Positions 1-11,858 of a stretch of DNA of 64,000 nt are shown here, piece after piece (the first letter of the stretch is position 1; the number at the start of each line of letters is the position of its first letter). Both the position numbers and the translations under genes were made by a program. The notes beneath the pieces are model-generated. The model had not been told where the DNA came from and ran no database searches. It saw only the letters and a program-made list of their open reading frames with translations. Source of the DNA: Thinopyrum elongatum (Eukaryota; Streptophyta; Magnoliopsida; Poales; Poaceae); contig CM022303.1 of NCBI GenBank assembly GCA_011799875.1, forward strand, positions 295,256,362-295,320,361, written 5' to 3'.

Positions 1-1217
1 TTAAACATACCTTAACTTAAAATCCAATGAAATTTTACCCGCACAAAAATAATGAAATTTAAAATATCAAAATCCGAAAGAAAAAAGTAATTTCAAACTA
101 ATTGCCTGTTTGCTATATTTTTTTCATTTTGCAGCCCATTTCTTATTACTTATAGCCCATTTTCTGGGCAAGCCGAATGCATCCCTCCTCGTCTTGAAAG
201 ATTTCCGGCCCAGCAGGGCATAGAAAAGCAAGTAGGCCTCCGTTGGGTATTCTGCAAAAAACAAAATAGCTGGGCTAGCCATTTTTAGAAAAAAAACGGG
301 GCTGGTCATGTGGTAAACATATGAAATAAAAGCCCGGGCTAGACGGGCCACAGCTCCCGCACAACCCAGTTGATACCCTGCTCCGTCCCAAAAAAAATTT
401 ATTGCGCGAGCTGCTGGGTCCCGGGTGTCAGCAGCTCCTTATGCAGTTATCTCGCTTATTGACTACGTTGATAGTGGCGTGCGACCTAGATGTCAGGAAA
501 CCATCAGGAGGAACCATTTTTTTTCTTGTAATAAAGGAGGCACTTGCTTGCCTACTGCCATGATCATGGTGGGTCCCTACTGTCATCCTCACCATGTACA
601 GTCATCTCCTTATTCCTCTCGGTTGTTGACCATGTTGACAATACCGGAGGGCGGCACCGCAGTGAGCGAACCAAGGCGGAGGACGATGGTGAGGCCTCAG
701 ACGGGAACGAACAGGAACCGGGGAAGATGCGCAGAGTTTTAGGGTGCGATGTGGCCACGATGCATGCGCGGCAGCACAGCCAGCCGTGGGAGGTGGGAGC
801 AGGCGGTCCCGTCGGCGCTTGTTTGGCTTTGGCGGTTGGAGGAAGAAGGGACTGAAGAAACACAACAGATGTTGAATGTCAATCCAACGGTCAAGGTTGG
901 CACAATCATTTGTTGACTAAGCCGACACCACGTAGCATACTTTTTTATAGGAAGAAAAGAAAAACCGGGCTCGTTCACCAGATAACATTCCCGAAACTGC
1001 CACCGTTTGATCTTGCATCGCAACTAAAACTGCCAGGAAAATGCGTTCGTTTGCCGTCCTCCTCCCAGGGAACCTTCGCCACATAACATTCCCGAAAATC
1101 AAAGACTTGAGAAGGTGTACAGAATAAGCTAGTGTACCAGTAAAGAGATGTTGCTGAGTTTTAGAAAAAAGAGAGACGTGCTCCTGTAGCTGGTTCAAAT
1201 CCAAACCTAGACTATGA
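1..1217. other. Intergenic DNA, no gene recognised
   Basis: I see no coding region here. Short open frames on both strands lack recognisable motifs. The stretch at about 130-430 is rich in GGCCCA/GGGCC words and resembles generic Triticeae repeat-flank DNA, but I cannot assign a family. Confidence 0.5.
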
Positions 1218-1227
1218 CTATATATAG
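1218..1227 (+). promoter_or_regulatory. TATA-box-like element of the GRF zinc-finger gene
   Basis: CTATATATAG lies about 105 bp upstream of the ATG at 1330. This is a usual TATA-to-ATG distance for a plant gene with a short leader. The segment between is CT-rich, as plant 5' leaders often are. Confidence 0.5.
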
Positions 1228-1329
1228 TGCTATGCTACTCTGCAAGTAATGAAACTAACATATCCAACGTTCACTTCTCCTCTTCTCTAGTTACTCTGCC
1301 TAGCATCAGAAGTTCCGGCCGCAGCAACC

Positions 1330-3525
1330 ATGTCTGCTGGCGGCTCGTCCACCTGCTCTTCAGCAGGCAACAACTAGATATGCGCCAAGTCGCCACCCGT
1401 ACCATCGCATGTGGGTCTCATCACACCCCCGCCGGCACACTCACCGCAGCTGGTTGCTCATCGCAACCCGCTGCCGTTGGTGTGGTGCCACTACTGCAAA
1501 TCACGCAGAGTCATCCGTCGCGTCTCAACTACAATCCTCAACCCTGGCCGAGTCTTCTACAGACGCCCGAATCATGGGGTAATAATATGTTTAAGTGTTG
1601 TTCGCCTGGTTTCAGTTGCTGATTTTTTTAATAGTTTGGTTGATGATCTTCCAATTTGATTCATGCAGAAAAGGGAAGATTCGTGTGATTTGTATTTTTG
1701 GGAAGTTGCTAATGCGGGCGAATGGAACTACGCTGATTATTTGGTTAGCCGAGGAATCCTGATGACCCACAAGTATAGGGGATCAATCGTAGTCCTTTCG
1801 AAAATTAAGGGTGTCGAACCCAACAAGGAGCACAAGGAAATGACAAGTGGTTTTCAGCAAGGTAATATCTGCAAGCACTGAAATTGTAGGTAACAAGTTG
1901 TTTGATAGCAAGATAATTTGTGACAAGCAAGTAACGGTAACGGTAACAAAAGAGCAGCAAGGTAGCCCAATCCTTTTGAGGCAAAGGACAGGCCAAAACG
2001 GTCTCTTATAATAAGCAAAGCGTTCTTGAGGGTACACGGGAACTTCATCATATCACTTTCATCATGTTGGCTTGATTCGTGTTCGCTACTTTGATAATTT
2101 GATATGTGGGTGGACCGGTGCTTAGGTGATGTTCTTACTTGAACAAACCTCCTACTTATGATTAACCCGCTCGCAAGCATCCGCAACTACGAGAAAAGTA
2201 TTAAGATAAAATCTAACCAGAGCATTAAACTTTTGGATCCAAATCGTTCCCTTACGAAGTAGCGCATAAACTAGGGTTTAAGCTTCTGTCAGTCTAGCAA
2301 CCCATCATCTAATAACTATTCCACAATGCATTCCCTTAGGCCCAAATATGGTGAAGTGCCATGTAGTCGACGTTCACATGACACCACTAAGGCAATCACA
2401 ACATACATATCATCAAAATATCGAACACATATCAAGTTCACATGATTACTTGCAATATGACTTCTCCCGTGACCTCAAGAACAAAAGTAACTACTCACAA
2501 ATAATAATCATGCTCAAGATCAGAGGGGTATTAAATAGCATAATGGATCTGAACATATAATCTTCCACCAAATAAACCATATAGTAATCAACTACAAGAT
2601 GTGATCAACACTACTAGTCACCCACAAGCACCAATCTAAGGTTCTGGTACAAAGATTGAACACAAGAGATGAACTAGGGTTTGAGAGGAGATGGTGCTGT
2701 TGAAGATGTTGATGGAGATGGCCCTCCCAAAGATGGGAGAGTTGTTGGTGATGACGATGATTCCCCCCTCCGGGAGGGAAGTTCCCCGCGGAATCGCTCC
2801 GTCGGAGGGCAAAAGTGCTCCTGCCCTAGTTTCGCCTCGAGACGGCGGCACTTCGTCCCGAAAGTCCTCCTCTTATTTATTCTAGGTCAAAATGACTTAT
2901 ATACCAGAAGAGGGGCACCGAAGGTGGGCCGAGGATGGCACAACCCACTAGGGCGCACCTGGGCTCCCTGGCGCGCCCAGGTGGGTTGTGCCCACCTGGT
3001 GGGCCCCCTCTGGTAGTTATTTGCCCCAGTAATTCTTAAATAATCCATAAAAAATCTCCGTGAAGTTTCAGCTTATTTGGAGTTGTGCAGAATAGGTAGC
3101 TCTGACGTGCTTTTTCAGGTCCAGAATTCCAGCTGCCGGTATTCTCCCTCTTTGTGTAAACCTTGCAAATTATGAGAGAAAAGGCATTAGAATTACTCCC
3201 AAAAGCATTATTATGCATAAAAACATTATAAATAACAGTAGGAAAACATGATGCAAAATGGACATATCAAATCCCAATACCAACAGGTTGGGGTGTTGGA
3301 CAAGTAACTGAAGGAACGACAGAAGAGGAAGATGCAAAGCAGAAGGTTAAAGATGATGTTCATCTGATCATGGCTAAGCAACAGCTGCTGAACAACCTTG
3401 GCAGCAATGAGGAGATGAAAGAGCTTGTGAAGATAATGGGCAAAATCGTTGTGCTCTATAGGATGATTGTCTCTTTATTTGCAGTGTATGTAGCACTCGT
3501 GATGTATTCAGTGGCTATGACATGA
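1330..3525 (+). pseudogene. GRF-type zinc-finger, C-terminal membrane-anchored protein (broken)
   Basis: Three exons are joined in phase: 1330-1578, 1669-1861 and 3287-3525. The introns are 1579-1668 (GT..CAG) and 1862-3286 (GT..CAG). Exon 1 ends in a GRF finger core (VWCHYCKSRRVIRRV, then NPGRVFY). Exon 2 continues it with EDSCDLYFW and YADYLVSRG. Exon 3 encodes a charged helical stretch and then a hydrophobic segment (about IVVLYRMIVSLFAVYVALV), ending at TGA 3523-3525. Grass genomes carry many small GRF-finger proteins with a coiled coil and a C-terminal membrane segment; their role is unknown to me. Two lesions are visible. One is an in-frame TAG at 1375-1377 (codon 16). The other is Arg in FYRRPNHG, where the family has a zinc-binding Cys. 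An internal ATG at 1411 could bypass the stop but not the lost ligand. The ATG at 1330 was chosen because it is in frame and follows the TATA box. Confidence 0.72.
1866..3270 (-). repeat. Dispersed Triticeae repeat (~1.4 kb) inside the GRF gene intron
   Basis: Almost the whole second intron of the GRF gene is a sequence I recognise as a common wheat-tribe dispersed repeat. Read on the minus strand it starts near TGATATGTCCATTTTGC at about 3268 and ends near 1866. It has no coding capacity for transposition proteins. It begins TG and ends CA, like an LTR, but I could not find a matching 5 bp duplication. The class (solo LTR or unclassified element) is therefore open. The splice sites of the host intron lie just outside it. 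Confidence 0.5.
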
Positions 3526-3986
3526 GCACTTTGCTGAAACTAGTAATGAATGAAACCTGTTTAGCAGGCTGGGCGTAGTGTTGTGAACATCTAATGATTT
3601 CTATTAACGGAAATCGGGGGGTATCCCCTTTTGCTCATAAATAAATAAATAGCAGAGGCCCTTTTGCTAATAAATAAATAAATTAGTAGAGGCACCGTCA
3701 GGTCAGCTTTATCCTACTGGAAGACGTAGAGCAAATTGCAGTCCAACAACAAAATATGTCACCAAATACAAGTTTCACAGCCAAATATGAGTACAACTAA
3801 ACAACAATGTCATCATGTTTTAGTCGTCATACAATTACCAAACACAAATCAACATACATAATAAGTGATGTTCTCACAACAAAATACTAAACCACAACTT
3901 CATTAGGTTTCAGTTGTCATAGAAAACACAATTTCACATAGTAGATAAAAAGTCGTCTTCTCACAGGCAAATACGACAAAAGCAAT
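3526..3986. other. Gene-free spacer with a short tandem repeat
   Basis: This is the 3' flank of the GRF gene and of the convergent CACTA transposase. It holds a 33/34 bp tandem duplication at 3627-3659 and 3660-3693, with AT-rich ATAAATAAATAAAT cores. I see no CACTA terminal inverted repeat here. Confidence 0.5.
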
Positions 3987-6900
3987 CTAATCATCATCCG
4001 CAGCAGCGTCAACATCTTTGCCATGTATCAGTCTGAATCGTAACTCCCCCAGTGTCATCTTCTTCTTCATCCTCAATGTCCTCGAACGTTGGCCTCTTAT
4101 TGATCAACTCTCGTATGTCCACAACCTAACAGGGAATCTTATCGCCAGTGTTATTGATGTGGTGGTTCTCAAAGATACTACGAACATCTGTGGAATCTTC
4201 TACATCAAGAGCAGTGTAAGCATCATCTTATTGTGCAACTTTATTAAACAAATTCCTCTGCTCAAACCTTTGCAATGCTCTCCAGTCATCGCTACATGCA
4301 TATGTGTCTTCCAAGAAAAAATATCTGTGTTGCTTGATTTGCCAAAATAAAAGGCCCGTCAGTGTGGTACGTCACCTTGACATTGATGGATTTGAAATAA
4401 TCATCAGCTTTGGGTTTTGCAATCCTGGAAAACAGGTTATACGAACGACAGCACAACAGAACCACACACCGATGAACCTTGAAACTGGAGATATACTGCA
4501 ACTGAACAATGTCTGTTATGTTAGCATACATTTCAGTTGTCTCTTTGCCATACGTATCCATGCTCATGATGGCACTATTTTGTGTCTTACTGCCTTCGTC
4601 ACGTGCAAGGGTGTTGTAGTGCACATCTCCAACAACGCAAGATTCATAATGTCTTACCTGAGTATCAGGACTCATTGCTAGTGCGTAAAGGGCATCATTA
4701 ACTGCATGCCCATCCTCCCGCATCTTCTTAACCTATGGTTAGAAAATAGACAAGCTGATCATCTTATGTACTCAATATATTAAAAAAATTGACAGTGCAA
4801 TTCAAAAGCTTACACGGCTCTTGAACCATTTCGCAAATCCTGCCATAACCAGTTTGTCAATGTTTCTTGGATTTTGCGCCAGTAACTCCTTTTTGTAGAT
4901 GCTGCACAATATAGTGATCGCGTCAAACATCTAAATATATAAGAATGTGCTGCAAGTTTAGTAGATTACGATGTATAAGCTGCAGTACTTAGCACTTACT
5001 CGATATAAGGTAGAATCTCAAGACAGTTTTTCATTACATACCAAACAATTTTGTCCAAATCTTTAGGTTTGTCATCTTGTCGACTCTTGCCTGTAACTCG
5101 AACAGAACAATCGAAAACATTGAGCTCGGGATTGTCTTCACCCACCTTTTTGCTAAGCTGCTCAGCTGTTTCAATGTATTTTTAGTAGAATGTCAACACT
5201 TCTATAACAATGTAGGCCTCTGCAATGGAACCCTCGGGTCTAGCTCTGTTCCTAACATAGCTCTTGAAAGTGCCTAGCCACCTTTCAATAGGGTACATCC
5301 AGCCATACTATACTGGACCTCTAAGTAGTGCCTCATCAGGTAGATGAACAGCCAAATGCACCATCACATCAAAGAAGGCTAGAGGATATATCTTCTCAAG
5401 GTCGCATAGGATAGTTGGTATCTTGTCTCTAAGACGCTCCAAAGCATCTATCCTGATATTTCTACTGCAGAGTTCCCTGAAGAATTGTCCCAACTCTGCA
5501 ACTGCTCTGTATAAGTTAGGGCGGCCCAATCCTGTAAGGATAACAGGTAAAACCCTTTGAAGTAGGACGTGGCAGTCATGAGTTTTCAACCCTTGTACCT
5601 TGTTTCCATCTAAACTAACTCTCCTTTCAGGGTTGGAAGCAAATCCATGTGGGAATCTCACACGTGACAAGACCTTGCAGAATTCTTTTCTTTTTACCTT
5701 GTCCAAGGCGTACACAGCTGGTGCCATATCCCGTGATGCACCATTAGCATTCACCTGCAAATCAGATCTGATACCCAGGTGTGTCAAATCAATCCTAGAT
5801 TTTAAGGTATCTTTTGTCTTGCCTTCAATATTAAGAAGTGTGCCGATAATGCTGTCACATATATTTTTCTCGATGTGCATTACATCAAGATTATGCCACG
5901 GATCCAAATCTTTCCAATACTCTAAGTCCCACAAAGTGGACCTGCGGGTAAACAATAATCTCTCTTCTGCCCTGCCATGCTTCCTTTTCCCGCTACCATT
6001 ATCAAGATGGTTTCCTGGTGTAATGTGCCTGACCTTCTATAATTCCTCCTGCAACTCATCGTTGGTGAGCCTCTTTGGTGCATCACGGTTTTCATTCTTT
6101 GCATTGAACACATGTCTTCGGTATTTTGTAGGACACAACTTCTCCTTGGCAAGGAAACAACGGTGTCCAATGTAACAGATCTTGTTAAGTATTGCGTATG
6201 GCAGCGGATTCTTGTCACAGCAAACACATGCATTGTAACCATGTGTCATTCGCCCTGACATAGTGCCCAAAGCTGGATAATCATGGATGCACCAAATTAT
6301 AACAGCACGCAGAAAGAAATCAGCTGGTGGGCTGCTATATAGGCCTCGAGTGAGAATACCCCTCCATAGCTGTTGAAGTTCCTCCACAAGAGGCTCCATG
6401 AATAAATCAAAATCCTTTCCAGGACTTTTTGGACCTGGGATGAGCAAGACCATCATGTAGTTTGATTCTTTGGTGCAGACATTTGGTGGCATGTTGTAAG
6501 GGACAACAAGCACTGGACACATGCTATATGTGGCGTTCTAGTGGCCAAATGGGTTGAATCCATCTGTAGCTAAGCCAAGTCTAATGTTTCGTGGCTCAGC
6601 AGCAAACTTTTTGTGTTTCTGATTGAAGCTTATCCAATCACTACCATGAGATGGATGGCTCATTACATTCTGATCTCTGTACTCCTGGTTCCTGGAATGC
6701 CACAGTACATCCTCTCTTGTTTCAGCATCATGAAACAACCTCTGGAATCTTGGTATTGTTGGAAAATGTCTCAGAACATTATGAGTAATCCTCTTCACAG
6801 CATCACCATCTTTCCATCTTGATGATTTGCATTTTGGGCATTTACTTAAGTTGGCATAATCCTTCTAGAATAGAACACAATTATTCTTACAAACACGGAT

Positions 6901-7548
6901 CATATCATATCCAATTCCAACCGCAAGAAGGAAATTCTTCATTTTACTGTAGGTATGTGGCAGCTCAGACGCATCTGAGTAAGATTTGCGGAAAGCAGCC
7001 AACATCGCATCGAATGATTTGTTGGTCATCCGCTCAGATGTCTTCACCTGAAGAAAGGTAACCATAGCTGAGAATACTGACAGCTGATTTCCTGGGGTGA
7101 CTGCCACGTTGCATTGTTCCAACATGTGGGCCCACTGTTTTTCTTATGCAGGTGAAAGTTCACGAAATGCGTGAGCATTTTGTAGCATTGTTTCAATGTT
7201 GGTCAAACTCACTGGCTCCGCCGCCACCTCCTCCTCCTCCTTTTCCTCCTGAGCATCAGGCAGATCAAGATGGTGATCTGCTGCTTCCACATAGTCAGTA
7301 ACATTGACATTCACAGCTTCACCATGATGAAACCACCTAGTATATGTGACCGACATCCCATACAAGTGTAGATGATTTTGCACAGTTGACTGGGGTCTTG
7401 AAACTGAATTCAGACAACTGCTACACGGGCAGAGCACATCTGATTTTGGACCACCGTACTCAGCTCTGATAAAGTTCATGAAGTTTTCAACCCCCTCGAC
7501 ATATGCAGGGGAGAATCTTCGAGCAGAAGTTATCCAAGTCCTGTCCAT
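3987..7548 (-). pseudogene. TNP2-type CACTA transposase (pseudogene)
   Basis: Read from 7548 leftwards, the protein starts MDRTWITSARRFSPAYVEGV, the transposase-associated N-terminal domain (7144-7548). The TNP2 core follows (about 5308-6800; YSMCPVLVVPYN, TRGLYSSPPADFF, WIHDYPALG-like and NLDVMHIEKN blocks). Next come DUF4218-like (5000-5700) and DUF4216-like (4292-4723; KTQNSAIM) regions and an acidic tail ending at TAG 3987-3989. Introns with minus-strand GTAAGC and GTAAGT donors are visible at about 4733-4813 and 4931-4999. One reading frame runs over 2.2 kb and is broken only by TAA (7144-7146), TAG (6865-6867), TAG (6538-6540) and TAG (6037-6039). TNP2 proteins bind and cut CACTA element ends in the nucleus. 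This copy cannot make a full protein. Confidence 0.85.
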
Positions 7549-7569
7549 CTGTTAGACATACAAATTAGT

Positions 7570-8060
7570 TCTTCTACTAGATATTACCGTAAAAGCATAT
7601 ATGTTTTTTTATAAAGTCCAGAAAAAAATACCTAGGTCGATGTCTAAAGCTATGGAAAGATATTTGGACAAGCAGGTCTAAGTAACGAAATATATGTAAA
7701 GCTAATTCAGCAAACAGATTGAGTGCGAAATTATGGCAGGCTATTTCAACAATCAATGAGGCCGAGCACACAGCCATCGAAGGCCATCTCAACAGCAAAG
7801 ATTGAGTATAAAATGGTGTCGAGCTATTCCACCTAACAGATTGGCTACTAGACCATGGCAATCTACTTCACAATACATACATGGTCCTAATATATGGCAG
7901 GATATTTTAGCAACTAATCGGGTGTGGCATGCGATCTCAGCAAAGCAGATTGAGTGCAGAATAGGGCAAGGGTGCTTCTTAAGCAGAGCATATTGACTGT
8001 AAACTATTTCGGCAAGCAGTGAGATTAACAACGTCTATCAGCTAACATTCAGCGCTACTC
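7570..8060 (-). repeat. Degenerate ~50 bp direct repeats in the CACTA leader/first intron
   Basis: Words such as AGCAGATTGAGTG, ATGGCAGG and CTATTTC recur about every 45-60 bp. The stretch lies just upstream of the transposase start. The minus-strand boundary ..TAACAG before the ATG at 7548 looks like a splice acceptor, so this may be a 5' leader intron. CACTA elements typically carry subterminal repeat arrays for transposase binding. That role is inferred here. Confidence 0.4.
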
Positions 8061-8410
8061 CGGCATGCATGTGGCCTCAGTCTAGAATGCGCATACCGTG
8101 GGAGAAGCTAACCGCCATGTGTCTCCACAAGAACGTCGCCAGCGGTGGCGGCGCGGTTGGAGGACGACAGTCTACAAGAGCACACTATGGGAGCGAGAGG
8201 ATCGCCATGCGTCCCCTCGATGAACCACGGCGCCGACGTATCGGTGCGGCGGGGAGGGCGGCTTTGGCAGAGCGAATGGAGTGGAGGGGGCCGGGGGGAG
8301 GGGGTTTGGGGAATATTATTGGCTAGTTGGCCGAAGGGCAGTTGAATTTGGGATTTGGGGGGAATTTTCGCGCGATGGGCGGGGGAGTTTGGCGCATGGT
8401 CAATTTCTCC

Positions 8411-8556
8411 AAATGCGGTCCCACGTGTCAGTGAAGAGGCAAGCCGAAGCACGTTCCGTTTGGGTGAGCCGTGTGCAGGACCGACTGTGTGAGGGGTGCA
8501 ATGCGACCATGACAGGCGTGCTGTGAGTGTACCGCCTTTTTCCTTTTAAACTTGGT
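8411..8556 (+). repeat. Dispersed ~140 bp repeat, copy 1 of 3
   Basis: The shared anchors are TGCGGTCCCACGTGTCAG, GACCGACTGTGTGAGGG and TGTACCGCC followed by a TTTTCCTTTT tract. Two diverged copies lie at 48,061-48,200 and 49,664-49,800, all on the same strand. This copy lies in the leader of the CACTA element, so the repeat may be a CACTA terminal-region fragment. Confidence 0.45.
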
Positions 8557-8560
8557 GCTT

Positions 8561-9879
8561 CGCGCGATCCATCGATACTACTAGTAATCGAGTAATCCCG
8601 ACTAAAACGGCGCGGCCAGGTTTTTTCCCGCGCGATATGCTGGGAGGTTGGCTTAGTTGGTTTATTTAGGAGTTTATTTTTTAGGACAAGGCTTAGTTGG
8701 TTTGACAGACAGAGTGAGAGAAAGATGTGAAATGTGTGAATGTGTAGTGGACGTACTATTGGAGTGCCTAAGATAAATTGTGTATGTAGACCCTATGTGT
8801 TTATTTACTTCGCATGTTAGCTTTGTCTCGGGTCAAACCTTCTAAACTTAGACCAAGTTTATACACACAAAAACGAATCATCATTCAATATATTTTAATA
8901 TCGTACTGTTATTGTGAAAGTTCATATACACCGGACAAGATTCATGCAAACACGGCAGATTTTCATTACATTTTGAACTTTTATAGGACAGAAAAAGAAA
9001 AGAAACCCAACCCTAAACCTATTCTACGGCGGCGACCGACGTCCACTTTCCTTTGTACTTCCGCATCGGTGACGACTTCCTCCATCTGCCGTCTCCATGA
9101 ATGGCGGCGGGGTTCAAGACCCGTGAAGTGAAGGGCGGTGTCCGGCGAGGAAGAGTAGAACACATGAGATGGACCGGCCAGTTGGCACACCATGCCCTGC
9201 CGCCTCCCATGCCCTACTCATCCTAGGAGGAGTCCCTAACCTCGGCGGTGTCGGTGGATGTGAGGTCGATGATGATGGACGTGGACGGTCCATCGCTTCA
9301 CCTGCCACATGCGCCACCGAACGTTGGACGGCGACAAGTAGGACGCGTGGCTGGCGGTGCTGCCGTCATCGGCCGCCAGCGCGGCCACCGCTTGTGCGGT
9401 CGCGTCCGTGTCCAGCTACGCCGGTATTACATTGCGAGCGGCGAGTTGAGTGAGGGTGGCAACCTCGAGCTTCATCCCCGAAGACAAGCTCTCCCGCAGA
9501 GCGTTCCCGCTCGCAGTCATGGTGGATGTGGTGCCAGGTAGGAGGATGCGCTATGGTGTGGAGTTTAGCTGGGCATTACCGCTTTAAGTAGCGCATTCCA
9601 GTGAGGCCAAGCATCCGGGTGCGTCAATAAGTCGCCGGAGTTGGTTCCTCGAGTAGCGAGCCTACTTAATGACGGCATACGGATGGACGGCATGAATGCG
9701 GGCAGCTGGCGCTGGCTGGGAATGCACGCGGGCGACGGCGCGAGGGACGAGGGTTTTTTGTGTGCCAGGATAGTCAGTTGCGGGCATGGCAACATTGGAT
9801 ATGCCCTTTGCTCACATGCAATCCACATGTCATTGAAAAAGCAAGACGACCCGGCATGGTCTCAGGTCCTGGGGATGCA
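8561..9879. other. Gene-free stretch
   Basis: I see no supportable gene. Overlapping GC-rich frames on both strands at 9000-9830 carry no recognisable motif. A short segment at about 8820-8900 has weak resemblance to the interior of a Stowaway MITE (GACCAAGTTTATA), but no ends are visible. Confidence 0.45.
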
Positions 9880-10165
9880 GTTGGCCGCACTAGAACACTC
9901 CGCGGACACGTCGTGGCGCGTGCGCACTGCGGTGCCCCGTGCATCCTCGACGAGCCGGGTGTTGATCTGCTGGTCGTGCCACAGCGGTAGCGCCACCCTC
10001 GGCACCCTGAAGCCAAGTGTGTCCAGCGACGATGAGTGTGTTGCTCACCGCGGTTGTCGTGTCCAGAGGCGGTGCGGGAGCTACGGCACGTTGCTGACCC
10101 CCACGACCCACATGAACGGTTGTCGGTGGCGAGGAGCTCATGGGCCAGTTCCTCTATTGGACTAG
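9880..10165 (-). pseudogene. UDP-glycosyltransferase C-terminal fragment (pseudogene)
   Basis: On the minus strand one frame reads ELLATDNR and, after a one-base shift, PFMWVVGVSNVP. This matches the pre-PSPG segment of plant UGTs. Downstream, after two in-frame stops, another segment reads THSSSLDTLGF, RVPRVALPLWHDQQINTRL and VEDARGTAVRTRHDV. These resemble the PSPG box (THCGWNSTLEAL, GVPMVALPLWTDQ, NAKLVEDxWGxGVR). UGTs transfer sugar from UDP-sugars to small molecules in the cytosol. The PSPG box here is shortened and its HCGW core is lost. I see no N-terminal half in the neighbouring sequence, so this is a relic. The call rests on motif memory only. Confidence 0.5.
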
Positions 10166-11437
10166 TCTGCACCTTGTCAGCCTGACAGGTGGGCCCCACA
10201 TGTCGGTTTCCCTGCTTTCCCCGCCAAATTCGAGCGTCAGTGCTCCGCGTTACGCATTAGGCACAAAACAGGTGGTTTTGGTGCCATGGTTCAAATGTGG
10301 TACAGTACCAAGTTGTTACCCTAGCCCCAAGTGTGGTAGTTTTGGGTACAGTACCACCCTTTTCCTTTTGAACTCGTGAAGCATAACACTAGATTAAGTA
10401 GCCGGATGGTGTGCTAATTTAGGTGTCCGACTGTTTGAAGGAATAATTGAGGTGTGCCCGGTCCATGCCCGCATTTAGGGGTCCAACTTATACCATGTCC
10501 TAGGAGTAGTAACTATACTAGTCCCTGCGTATCTTACTCCGTGACCAAGACGGAAGGGAAAACGAGACAATTTAATGTTTATTTGAGTCGTCCAAGTATA
10601 ATCATGTGGCGTTGCTTATTTCTCATTCCTCTCCAACCCTCTTCTCCATCGATCGTGCCACCCTCCGGTCGAGTCCATCCTCCCGCATGCCTCATTTGAA
10701 CATTCCTCCTAGTGTCATTCGCATGTGGGCCTAGACCATGCCTGTATTTCCAATGTTGTAATTTGTCTGACGTGCATACAGACAAATGGTTCATTTAAAG
10801 TTTCGCGTTGCCTCCACTACGTGTCGCTTCCCATCTTAGTTTTGACATCCCATTCGGTTCATGCCCCGACACATCTTGACGAGATCGATAGATGTTGAGA
10901 GATCGAGTGTGTGTCGTGCAAGGAGATAAAGGTTTCATGTGTTTCTATGATAGAAATGATCGTGTGGGGTGGAGAGAAGGGGGGGGGGTGTTCTGTGTGT
11001 GCGCGTCGGTCGTGTACCATCTAGCTATGGATCGATTGAAAGAGGACTAGGGTGGGTCCGGAGATCGACCGATCGACCTATCTAGAGAGGGGCGGAGAGA
11101 AAGATGAATGTATGCTTAAAAAAAGATAGATGAAAGGCTTGGTTACAATTAATGCATGGTAGAGTGACCTAGGCGTGTGTCGAAGAGCGACCTGATGAGC
11201 GAGATACAATCCCGATACCTCGAGAGATCAATTAGGTGTGACATGCACAAAGAGGAAGAGAGGTGGTATGTGTGTAAGAGAGAGGGAGAGAGACCCTGAG
11301 ATGAAACCGAGAGAGAACGAGTGGGTGCATGTGTGATACCTAAGGCGGATTCAAAATTTTGAACCGGTGATCATAGCATCAGCAAATCATATATAAAGGG
11401 TATTCAATGTTTGTTTCACTTTTGAACGTACAATATA
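10166..11437. other. Gene-free stretch with GA-rich DNA
   Basis: No gene is supported. About 10,880-11,340 is rich in GAGAGA, GATCGA and GTGTGT words and resembles in composition, on the opposite strand, the TC-rich tandem region at 59.2-61.1 kb. A nine-base G run sits near 10,980. Confidence 0.45.
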
Positions 11438-11560
11438 CTCCCTCCGATCCTTTTTAGTTTACATATAATTTTTGTGTGTAGTCAAAGTATCTCTACTTTG
11501 ATCAAACTTACAGAAAAAAGTATCAACATTCAACAACGCCCAATCAATATTGTTAGATTC
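11438..11560 (+). mobile_element. Stowaway-type MITE, 5' half only
   Basis: A TA dinucleotide is followed by CTCCCTCCGATCCTTTTTAG, the usual Stowaway (Tc1/mariner MITE) terminus, and then an AT-rich interior. The matching GGAGGGAGTA end is not visible downstream, so the element is truncated or diverged. Confidence 0.5.
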
Positions 11561-11772
11561 GTACGTACTCCTAGATTTCTATTCAAACAGAAATGGTTTC
11601 CAATTTGTATTCAAACACATGAATGCTTGTTCTCACGCATGCTCTTCCTACTAGGATTTCGCCACGTATAGCCAGTCCAATAGTAACTTTTTTAAGCTCC
11701 CTATCCAATAGTAGTAGGAGTAGTACTACTAGTGGAGTACTGACAACATCTGCAGTAGAGTATGGAGTGCTC

Positions 11773-11808
11773 CTAGTACTAGTAGTATACTTAGTACTAG
11801 TAGTATAC
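11773..11808. repeat. 18 bp tandem duplication (AGTACTAGTAGTATAC core)
   Basis: Two adjacent 18 bp units, each (C/T)TAGTACTAGTAGTATAC, lie in DNA rich in short AGTACT/ACTAGT palindromes. Confidence 0.7.
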
Positions 11809-11858
11809 TAATAATAACACTCAGCCGATCTCACACTCTAAACAAATTTCTTGGAATC

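Larger units (their letters stand above)
3600..8560 (-). mobile_element. Degraded CACTA (En/Spm-type) DNA transposon
   Basis: The element is defined by its TNP2-type transposase pseudogene and by a repeat-rich leader on the minus strand. I could not find a CACTA terminal inverted repeat or a 3 bp duplication at either end, so the limits are approximate and the ends have probably decayed or been lost. It lies tail to tail with the GRF gene. Confidence 0.55.
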
